From: Plumapathes pennacea
Lineage: Eukaryota > Cnidaria > Anthozoa > Antipatharia > Myriopathidae
Assembly: GCA_964036295.1 (NCBI GenBank)
Contig: OZ038471.1
Location: 1,986,501-2,050,500 of the forward strand
Direction of reading: 5' to 3'
DNA length: 64,000 nt
Below the pieces are notes generated by a model. The model worked only from the letters and a program-made list of their open reading frames with translations. It made no database searches and was not told the DNA's origin. Both the position numbers and the translations under genes were made by a program. Below, piece after piece: positions 1 to 11,181 of this stretch. Within the stretch, counting starts at the first letter, position 1; each line of letters begins with the position of its first letter.

Positions 1-1224
1 CTAAAATACTGTACCCATCAGCAGAAACAAACAAACTCAATTTGCATTTTCCAATATTAATATTAATAATAACAGTCTTTTATTATAAATATATTTATTG
101 TTGATACCTGACAAGACTGTAATCTGCCAGGGTGTAGTCAGGCTAAAATACAGTGTTGCAATATACCACAGCATAAACCAACCCAAATTTGGTATTTGTC
201 AACCCCAATACGAATACAAATAAAAAGACTGAATTTGCATGTGTTTCTGAGGGGGCCAAGCCTTTTAATAATTATGTCTGGCAAGGAAAATGGAAAAAGT
301 ATAACTCAGGTTCAATTGTAGAAGTAAGAAACAGGATGATAATTGAGGCAAGCACTAAAAGTAACAGGAAAAATAGATAGATCATCAACAGTAAATAAAT
401 TATTAGCACTAGGTGGAGTCAGGGGATTTTTAAAATTATCATCAATTTTTTATGTGTTGCTGCTCACACCAACCGGCTCTCACTGGGTGAAAAGAGTGCA
501 AAGACACTGAAAACCAAAACCTAACAATATCACTTTTGATTATATATGATTTCCTGGCCTCATTCTTCACTCCTTGACCATGTAATTAGAGTCCTTTGAA
601 ATGTCTAATGATCAGCCAGTATTTCTGTACTTGATGTATGGCCAGTATTAATGAATCAAGAAAAATAACTATTGTTTAATCGTACTAAAGTATCGGGTAA
701 GACGAAAAAGCGATGATGTTAGGGCTTAAATAATTATGGCCACCAAACAGTCGAACTAACAGGACACTAATTTAACAAATGCTCTGGATATGTATGTCAC
801 AATATTTTTGTTTCAATGTATTTTGCGACGTAGCATTAGAAATGACTAGAAACCAAAATAAGACCGAGATACATATTACAACACGACTTCCGTACAAAAG
901 GTGCAGTACGTATGACGAACAATAGTAATGAAATATATCGCCGGACCACCTGACTCTCACATTCAACTAAAGTCTACGATGTTCTACTGCTAAACTGAGC
1001 AGCAACGTGCTTTTAAATACAACAAATGATAATACGATGAAAACTTAAGCGAAAGAAGCCACAGATGAGACGATCGGCCAAAGAGTCGATTCCTTAATAC
1101 AGTTTGCAAGCATTTATAGGTCTACTATCAGCTGTGCTAAATATTAGGAACTCGTTCGCTTGAAAGGAGTTAAACGTCTCACACTTTCCAAACACCTAGA
1201 TCGCCTTTAAAGGCGACATTTTAC
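1..1224. other. Non-coding stretch, probably intron of the C1-domain gene
   Basis: No exon with splice signals and a recognisable protein motif was found on either strand. The region lies 3' (minus strand) of the C1-domain exon at 1225-1417, so it is most likely the start of that gene's next intron. Short AT-rich tracts occur near 50-110, with no clear terminal inverted repeats. Confidence 0.4.
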
Positions 1225-1417
1225 CTTCACAAATAACACCTTGGTTCGTCAGACCCCACAGAAGTGACGTACAGTGATGACAGTACGACGGTCGAGTGAA
1301 CGTCTTCTTCACAAACCGATGGCCACTCTGGCCGTGTGCCTGGAAGGCTTCGTCTAATTTACTAGAAGTAAGCGATCGCCTTGAAAGGCTCAAATCATGT
1401 TCAGGCGACGATGACAT
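1225..1417 (-). CDS. First coding exon of a C1-domain (diacylglycerol-binding type) protein, partial
   Basis: The exon runs from an ATG at 1417 to a good splice donor after 1225 (GAAG|GTAAAA). It encodes a Ser-rich lead (MSSSPEHDLSLSRRS...) and then the first half of a zinc-binding C1 domain: GHRFVKKTFTRPSYCHHC followed by LLWGL..QGVICE. The His, the CxxC pair and the WGL..QG core are the family signature. C1 domains bind diacylglycerol or phorbol ester at membranes, or act as protein-protein modules. The second half of the zinc knuckle must lie on a later exon, off the left edge. The wording is closest to what I remember of diacylglycerol kinase theta-type or novel PKC-like C1 domains, but the family cannot be fixed from half a domain. 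The frame stays open upstream of the ATG to about 1566, so the true start could be further up or on another exon. Confidence 0.6.
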
Positions 1418-3077
1418 GTTGCTGGATTCCTTGGTCACACAGTCAGCACATTTTCCTGCTTCACCCCCGGACGCTTTGAACTCACGAAGGTTTTGTTTAC
1501 GGCGAAGCCTGACTAGTGCCCAGACCTCTAACTTTGGGTCGTGTGTGGTACCGCTACGTCATACCCGTTTCGATGACGTCTTTAGTTCAAATGATTTCCG
1601 TCCCTGTTAATAGCTATATACACGTATTTGCTTTTGCTTTTCGATTATTTTGTTTGTTTGAACACATTTCAGATGGAATTTGCGCTACGTAAATTTAAAA
1701 CCATTCATGCATATCTTTTATGCAGCGGTGGTGGCCTTGAACTTCGCTGTCCTTCAAACTGCGACCTGCGATTGAAACTTAACCATAGCAACGTTCGCAT
1801 GCGATTCCTATCATTTACCAGCTCAAGTGCCTATTTTCTGCTTTCTAGTTGGACTCAGAGTGGGAAAGGCGAAAGAAAGGACTCAATCAAACAATCAAAA
1901 TTTATTACATGACAAAAAGGACAATTACAAAAGTTTTAATTAATCCTACAATCCCCTGACGAGAAAATGCTCTTCTTACATTTTGTCCTCCAATAAATTT
2001 TCGTCAATCGATCACAATACATGCGAGGCATGTGGGAGGACTGGAGGAACACTGGCTCATCGAGCTAAAATATTTTATCTCGTTGTTTCGGATGGTGATC
2101 AAAATACTCGAATCGCAAAGAGTGATGCTGACGTCATAATACCTCATAATGAATCTACCCTACGAAAAGTTTTTCTTCAAACACAAACTCCCACATAACT
2201 AAGTGTGTCGAACTCAAAAGATGAAGTCCTTGGTTTGTGATAAATCCTGTCTTTTCCCGCGAGTTTTAGGGCAGGATCAAAACGGTCTGTTATCGGTAAA
2301 CTATTAACGGTGTTTAGATCACCAAGGAATTTATCTATACATACATTGTTTGGAATATTACTACTTTTTGCAGTTTATTTAAGAATGATTATATTTATTC
2401 CGTTACTGTTCTAATCATGCGCTTTTTCGTACGAGTATTAGGGCAGAATCTCAACCTATCGGAACATTGCAGTTTCTTCCTTTCCAGATCCATGCGATCT
2501 GTCATCGGCAAATTCTGACGGTTTTGTAATATGCGGAAAACTCTCTATCTATTACTTAAAATACAATTTGATCAGTAATGCTTCTTAGTTCAAAGCGATG
2601 CATCGATCCACGTGGGTCTAAAGCACAGTTAAAGTCACTGATACTGCTTCAGAAAGAAAATAATATTTTATATATTCTCTAGTTGTACATTTGTTCTGTC
2701 AATTGTTATCGGCACACCGTCGAGATGCTTCTTTGGTGATATAGAAAGAGCTGTTTCACTTGCAGCCACAGATCAGTGGGGTCACCGGATGAATTAGTAC
2801 TTACACAGCCAATCATAGTAAGCCAACCATATTAAGAAGTACTGTCAACCAATCAGAGGGCCGATTGTATAAGTTCGCGTCGTTTGGATGCTTATGTATA
2901 ACTCTGCACTTTTCAACTGGCCATACGGGGAATGTGACCCTTCGGACCCAGAACATTTCCACTCTATCTCGGCACCAACTCTCTTTCACTCTCTATGGCT
3001 GCATTTTGCTGGCTGCATGAGTGGGGTCTGCTAAGTAGCTATTACGTCATCATGCCGTTTCATTTGATTCCGTCACT
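1418..3077. other. Intergenic region between the C1-domain gene and the adhesion GPCR
   Basis: The region holds the 5' flank of the C1-domain gene and the 3' flank of the GPCR, and no supported exon. A CRE-like TGACGTC lies near 1573, upstream of the C1 exon. Two loosely similar segments near 2240-2310 and 2415-2535 (both containing TTAGGGCAG followed by CTGT.ATCGG) look like an old local duplication. A plus-strand open frame at 2995-3228 has no recognisable motif and overlaps the antisense of the GPCR last exon. Confidence 0.4.
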
Positions 3078-6000
3078 TCATTTCCGAGAAGATGGAACAT
3101 CAACAGGGGTAATCTTTGAAGTCCGCTTCACCATCTCGATCATTCCAATCCCTAAACTGTGTTCCTGTCCGCGCGCTCTGGCGCCTGAACTTTCGTGTCC
3201 TGACGATTTCCCGCCACCGGCCGAGTAACTTTTAGACTCCAGCCATTTCTCCAGTCTTCTCCCACATGCCGCTCTGATCTGAAAGTTCGCAGATGAAAGT
3301 ATTCAGACAATATTCCGTATCAATGCTGCACATTTATATTTCGTCCAAGCCTCACCTGTGAGTTTCTCACGCAGTGGAAAATGAAGATCAAGAAACCCTG
3401 AAAGAAAGAGCAAAATATTTTATCAGTTTTATGGCATGATAATATGGTTAAATCGACGCAAATTAAAACGGCACATATTAAAACTCAAGTTCTCACAAGA
3501 GCTAGCTAGCATTCCATTGCATTAGTAACCAAGCCTCGCATGTGTGGAGTTCAGTACTGTAAATTAGTAACCAAGCCTCTTCTGTGTGGAGTGTAAATTA
3601 GTAACCAAGCCTCACCTGTGTGGAGTTTAGTATGGTGAATATGTACTGCACTGTAACGCCAGAATCCAACAGACTAAGCAGACCAAACAACCACGTGATG
3701 CCCAGGAGAGGAAAAAGGACCACGCATGCCTTAACGCTTTGCCTGTAATTAGAAAAAAGAGGTCACGAGATTCATGCTAGTACAACATTAGTTGATAGTC
3801 CGATAGTCCTCTGCGGATCGGATCGTTTTTTTTTTTTATCATATTGCTGGACGGAGTTCGAGGCAAAATTTGAAACGGGTATAAAACAAAACAATTGTAT
3901 CAGTTTTGTTTTCACATCATTGAAACAACTAAAATTGACTTCTCATGAAGCTCACTGACACCGCCCAGAATTGACTCGTAAATGTACTGGATTGCAACAA
4001 AACTTCTTTTATATGTGTTTATATCAGTGTTTTATACCAGTTACCTAAAAGTGTCCAACTCTGCTGTTTGAATCCTCTGCATTGATGCCATTTCTTTCAG
4101 TACTAGAAACAATATCACTGCGTTGGTCTGCAAGCAGATAAAAAGGAGAGATAATATATTGCACCTTTAATTTGAAATAGTGATAATTGTAGAAATATGA
4201 AAAAGCGCTCCTTCTTCAATAATTTGAAACTTACCAATTCGATTAGAATCACAGGCCCAATAAAAGTCCAAATCAGATAGTTATCAAATGACAACCAGCA
4301 CCTGTTGAAAAATAACAAGGGGTTTACATTTCTTTTTAGTTTTCACGAAAATATTAAAATATTATAAAAACGAAAATATATAATACGAAAATATTATAAT
4401 ACGAAAATATTATCAACGATCAATTCCAGTGTAACCAAGCTGCGGATGTGAACCCTTTCACTCCCAAGAGTGATCAACTTCAATTTTCTCCTTTCAGTTT
4501 CTCATCAGAGATATATTATAAAATAAGGAGAACTTGGCTTTTGATAGTTTGCTCAGATGAAAGCTGATTAAAGTATCAGTTCTCACTACATCAGTCATAC
4601 ATTTTCTTCTTAAAAGGTTGGGAGAATCTGCATTTTAACCTTGGGAGTGAAAGGGTTAAAAATAACCGACGAACAAAACAGAAACCACTTACACAGAACT
4701 GTTGACGTAACTTTTTATTTCACCAAACACAAGTTTTGTAAGACAAAGAGTGCTCGCGACGACCACAGCCGGTGAGCCTGAAAGTACAATGAAACACGAA
4801 AGTACTTTGTGAGAAGTAGTGAGCATATTCTTTTTGCTGCTGCCTGGAAAATTAATCGTTGTTTTCTTGCTATATTTCGTAAACGGCTAAAAGTAAAGCA
4901 AAGGTATTGCAAAAAGTCTCGTTATAGTCCCAGGAAGATGTCCTGAAAGTTTCAAGAGTTTTGAATTCAACAGAGGCGTGTCGCTGCGAGGCGCGCAAAG
5001 TCTTATGAACATTTTATTCTTTTGGGGGGCATTGATTGGCTGAGGAAAAGGTATCCAATCACTTACCAAAAGCGAAGTAGTTGCAGTAAGACATCTTTAT
5101 GTCCGCATGATACACTCTGATCACCTTTATGTAAAGATAGACTCCCTCGACCAGCATCCAACAGAACGCAACCAAGTAGAAATAGTGAATCAGAACCGCC
5201 ATTAAAATGCACACAACCTTTTGCGCAAACAGAAACATCGTCAGCAATACTCTTGACTGAGGATATTCTAGATGAAAAGCTAGAACCTGATTTTTCTCTG
5301 AGGAAAGTCTATAACGCTCAGAAACGTTCGCCTACAGTCTTTAAGCCTTTCACTCCCAAGCTCAAAATGCAGATTCTCTTAACCTTTTAAGAAGAAACTA
5401 TGAGTGATTTAGTGAGAATTCCTAGCTTAATAAGCTTCAACTTAGTCAGGTATCGAAAGTCAAGTTCTCTTTACTGTCGATACACTTCTGGTAAGAAACT
5501 TAAAATTGAAGTTGATCACTTTTGGGAGCGAAAGGGTTAAGATATTAAAAGGAATGACAACGTCAACCTTAATTGGTACCACATTATTGGCTCGCGTACA
5601 CACCTCAACCTTTATTGCACCTATTCCTGAGAGGAACATGATTTGCGCCAGTGCCAGGGTCGCAACGAGGTTTCTCCTTATTTTCAACTGCTGCTCCTGC
5701 TGATCACGCAGCGACATGGCCACAGAACTGTGAAGATTAAAAGAGCGGCAGTTCATTAAAATACAAAAGCAAAAGATAAATGTTGCTGAAAATCCCCTTT
5801 TTGGAACATCACTAAGGACGTGTATGTATGTAAATGTCAGTTATGTGTAACAGGTCAACAAAGCCTCTGCTTTGTTTAATTTTAGAATTGATTTATGTTA
5901 CTCTGTTATTTTTACATATTTAGGCGTGTTAGTTAATTTGGTGTTATTGATTAATCAGGAAATGACCTCATATGAGTTCATACCCCATGTTATTAGGTTT

Positions 6001-9000
6001 CTGCCCAACCTTTGCTTAGTCATGTCCTGATGTGTGGGTATATGACTCGACTATTAGTTTTTAGAGCCTTATTTGGTCTTTTTCTGTTTACTTATTTCCT
6101 GTTTTTAGCATATAAATTTAGACTCTTTTCGTTCTACACTTTGAGTTTCGAGTTAGTTTGAACTCCCCAGAGGATTATTGTCATCTCCTTTGGTATATCC
6201 AGCTGTTCATGTGAGAGATATCGTTACTCATACGTGTAGTACTGTTTTGGCTTTGTTTTGTTTTGTTTAAAACCTTTTTCCCTTTTTCCTTTGTACTGAG
6301 TGTTTTATTAAATTCCTAATTTGGACTGGATTATTTTGCCGTTGTTTCCATAACAACACGAACCTCGACCCGGTCACACATGTATGTCATGCATTCTGGT
6401 CAGTTTTGATCACAATTAAATATTCTAAGCGAGTGGTAGTCATAGTTCTCTATTTTGTATGGTCACTGAAATCGTGTGGGTCACTGAAAATGTTTGCGCA
6501 ATGCTGATTTGTTTCCTAACAAGTTTAAAGAGTTGCACTTACTAAGCGATGAAGTAAGATGCAAGTGTTACAGCTTCTCCGATTATTGAAAGTCCCAGGC
6601 CAATGTAAGTCATAAGTTCCAAGACATGTCTGTCGACCTTAGACACCTGTTGGCCAAAAATCAGAAGTTGTCTATATTAATTCACATAGTTAAACGACAG
6701 CGTTTAAATTTAATAAATTTCCACTGGTTTGCCGTGGTGTGGACTCTTATTTACCACGATTTACGTCATCACATGGTCAAAATGTTGTGGACTCACGAGG
6801 CGCTTCGCCTAGTGAGTCCACAACAAATTTTGACCATGTGATGGCGTAAATCGTGGTAAATAAGAGTCCACACCACGGCAAACCAGTGGAAATTTGTTTT
6901 TTACCACAATATTTAGAAATATACAAGAAAGTTTTGTTGTATTTCGTTGCAAAGCGTGACACGCTGGCGTCAGCTAGCGTCATATCGTTGTCTGGACTTT
7001 TATTTACCACGGTTAATCGACCAATCAGAGTGCGAGAAACTAGAGTGTGTTGTGGTAAAAACTTTAATTATCTGTTCTCACTAAGTTTGAGAAGTCACTG
7101 GATGCATCCTTCTCTGTTGTTTGAATGGTTACTCAACTTATACTTACTTTTGTTTTTCTCGTTTGAATCAGCACTGCAAAGTTAGTGAGGTGGTTGCATG
7201 TGCAGACGGTATTTGAGGCGTTGGATTCCACCACTGAACAACCAAACGTCGACCATTGACTGCACAAAGAATATTAGTATTGTGAATTTCAAAGGGGGGA
7301 GGGGTGGGGGTTACAGAAACCACGATAACTACAGAACATTTTTTATGCGTCAATAATCGTTTCCAAAGTATTTTGACTTACGAGATGGAGAAATCCCAGA
7401 ATGCACACTTCCCTCTCCTGTTTGCGTTTATATCCTGAAGAAAAATGGCAGATGGGCACTAATATCAGAAAATTAGCAAGCTTTAGAAAAGTGTCAAAAG
7501 GAATGCTTCAATATGCGTTATTCATGATCTGACTTATTTTCCCAAAAATATTGAATAGAGTTTCCTGACTCATTAGCTCAAGCTTACAACCCGATACCTT
7601 CTCTCTCGTCTTCAAAAAATGTAGAAATATGCACTTGTAGTGATGTCTCAGTTCTTCACCTTTATGTGCTGAAATATAAGTGTAACGTTCTCGAGTAGAT
7701 TTCGTCCCTCGGTCGGGCTGATGGCGCTGCCGACTATATGAGTGTTGGGTGTCAAAGTTCTGTATAAAGATGAGTTGAGAATATTATATCACGAGTACTT
7801 TTCATTACGTTTTTCCTTTTTTAGTTTAGGTCCGTACGCGACTAGTAAAATGAGCACTTTTGATGCTAAAGCTGAATCGTATGTGTACCTACAGGACGTT
7901 GAGCTTTTTACAAAAATCTATGTCACCTAAACTTTATTTTACTGAAAATTAATGATACATCGATCTGTCCATCCGGTAATATTTGCTAGCCTCATGACAC
8001 TTTACCTGTCATTTTCAGCGCCTCCTAGTTTCCTGAGCGATTTGTGTAAGTCGTGGTAAACTACTGTGTACACGATTTTGTCTGCAAAGAAGTAGATTTC
8101 AAAATAGTACTCTAACTTCTCACAACCTTTGACCTTTCAAATTTATAAAAACTTAAAACAGTCCATAACACCAACATATAAGAAATTTGTTTTTTGGGAC
8201 TTATCTGAAAATCGTCTATTTCGAGGTGTAGAGTGGCATAAGACGCTGTAAGCTTGTGCCACAACTGTTTTCACCTCAGTGTGAAGTTCCAGGAAACATT
8301 AGCACTCGAGTTAGCGCTTACACATTTTTACACATTGCACAGTCGCGAAAAAAGAATTCAGTGTTTGATCTCTTACCTTGGTCTCGGAAAATCTTTGAGG
8401 GGAGATGTACAAAAATTCCGCCTTCTTCAAATATGAAGCCATTTTTGTCTTTTTTGGTCACAAGGCTCAGTTTTAGCGCTAAAGAGTGGAAAGTTAAGAA
8501 AACAATGAATCATGGATGGTATACACACATAAATAGTACGCAATGGTTGCGACAAGGCATGAAAATAACATTTTATCATTAGAATGTTTTTATTGAAAGC
8601 CGATTTCAATAGGCAGAGAGAACGAGACAGTGGCAGAGAGACAGACAGTTGAAAAGTGGAAGAAGGGGTCAGAATATTAAGAGATTCATGCAGGATCTGC
8701 GAATTGCAGGATTAAGACACTTACTCATCTTGTGGTTATCAATCCATATATTTCTGGTTGTTGAATTCAAGTGATGCCCTGCATACTCAATGGCAAACTC
8801 TTCCAGACCCCTAGTGCACAAGAAAGCGCCAACGGAGTCGTTCTCGTCTCGTTTTCTTTTATTCAGAAACTCTAAGCAGTCATCCCAAATATTAGTTGCA
8901 CCCTAAAGATACAAGCCATTGTGTTAGTCTCGGTATAGAGCTCAAGGAAATATTTTCTTCTTTTTTTTTTTTTTTTTTTTTTGTCTCACTCTATTGTACT

Positions 9001-11150
9001 TGTTGTGCAGTTCTGTTTCTTCTTCTGCTGATCCGCGATGTTTGGGTCTACTTCAAAGAAATGCGATTTCTAGGTGTCTAACCGCCTCTCCCCCGCTAGT
9101 TTTTATACAGCTCACCTTTTCTTAGTCATTTATTAGTTATTCATCCCAACAATAAACCGGGGTCCAGAACTTACGCTTATTGACACTGGATCCTCGACGT
9201 TGAGGGTTTTCATGCGCCTCAGCATTTCTTGGACCTGATTTTGGGAGGCAGTTGTTAGATGGGCGAGTGAGCGTGAGTGCGTGATTAAACCGCGTGCGTT
9301 ATTGCATCAGCGAATGTGCGTGACTGTACTGACTGACTCACTGGCTGACTGAGGAGTGAATGATTGAGAACACTAAGTGTGAGCCTGAGCCTGCTGAGTC
9401 AGCGGCCATTGCACAAAACTGTGAGTTCAAGTGCGGATTAACGTTCGTAAAACCTCAATACCTAGCCAAGAAACTCAATATTAGGACTCGATACTTAACT
9501 ATAAATCAGCTCAATGCATTTTCTAAGACATATGCATGTTTCTCACAAGAAAAACGAGACTTGAACACGAGGTGAAATTTTTACATCGAGTTAGACCGAG
9601 TTACATAGTAATGGCAACGAACGCTTAAACCAACGGAAGTGACGTCAAAATGTATTTCCGTGGTGCCCTTGGTACACTTACTATGCTCTTCTCCTTCTGT
9701 GTTCTGGGCGTGGGGGGTGTAGTTGGCCCTGGGAGTAAAGTTTCAGAAACTCTTTCCATCGGTTTTTCATTCATTGATGTATATGTTGAGGTGCCTGTCG
9801 AGGTCGACATCATTCTATTCCGTGAATCTACCTCAGAGCTTCTCATAGTAATTGTTGTTTTTTCCGCTGATAAACTCTTACTCATCTCTTTGGAAACTGT
9901 CTGTACATTTTCGGCGGTTTTCTCCACTACAGTGGGATTGATAGCAGGAGTCGATGTTTGTGACAGCATTTCTCGATTTGATACTGTCCTCATACTTTGT
10001 TTATTTTCCTCCACTTGAACCACGCTTTTAGTTGCAGAATACGTTTTCTCGCGAGTCTTGACAAAGGACCCTTCATGTGTGCTTGTTAAGTACTGCCCTG
10101 TTGTCTTGCTAAACGAATGGGACTCCCAGGAAGGTTTGCCGACCGACTCTTTCAGCAAGGGCGTCTTTGTAGCTGATATCGCTTGAGAAGGCATTGCTGG
10201 TCCCGATAGCGTCAATCTTGTAGGTTTTAGTCTTTGGGTCGTGAGATCGGGTGCACTGACAGAGCCGAGTGTCTGAGCCACAGTAGCCGGAGAAGGTGAA
10301 GTTGAAATAATGAGCACAGCGGTGTTTTCTGCTGCAGAACTGTTCTTGATGGTCGTCTCGAATTCCGGTAGAGTGACACTAAATCTACCCACTGAAATAG
10401 CTTGGGTTTCGTTGGCTGAGTTAGCAGTAGAATTAGTCGATGAATTCTTGGCGACTATAATTATATGAGCATAACAACAGTTAGACTATTTGTACTGTAT
10501 GCATGCACAATGGACATGCGTTCTTTGATTGATTGTTGGGACCTTAGAGCAACAAAAAGTTAGTTTGGGTCTCAAACAAAGGCAAGTTACCACCAAACAT
10601 AGGTAGTTACAGAGGTATGTAGTATGTACGTGCATATGAATGGAGAATTGCTATGGACCAGTTATTTGCGTTGCGGGGACTTGAAAACCTTTTTGAAAAA
10701 AGACAAGTTTACAGAAACTTTCAAACAAATTTACCTGCACTATGTTCGTCTGCTTGCCCTGTAGTTTGACAAATGAATCCGTATTTTTTTTCACACCTTT
10801 CCTTCTTGAAAGGTTTGCTTTCTTTTGTGAGTAAGAAACATGTTTTACCACTCTTCACCAGGCTGTTCTCATTTCCATCATAAAGACCATTAAGGAATGA
10901 TCGATTGGCGACTTCGCCAGAGCTCCAGATAAATTCTTTCTTAGCTGAGTCATACATGAGTCCGATCCAGTATGGACCACTGGAAAGCGAATCTTTCACC
11001 GCGGAGATTTTCTCCTTTGTATCCAGAAGAGCCAGTAGAGAGTTAGAGTCTGAGCATGCCCTCTTTGCCCGTTCCCAAGTCTTTTTGTTCTGGTCTGACC
11101 CGTCGAACGTTTTGTATGTTATTATGTCATCTGGCATGGCAAACATCGCT

Positions 11151-11181
<31 letters not shown>

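Noticed and set aside
9650..10018. Plus-strand 122-aa frame
   Set aside because: It is the antisense shadow of the GPCR stalk exon; no motif.
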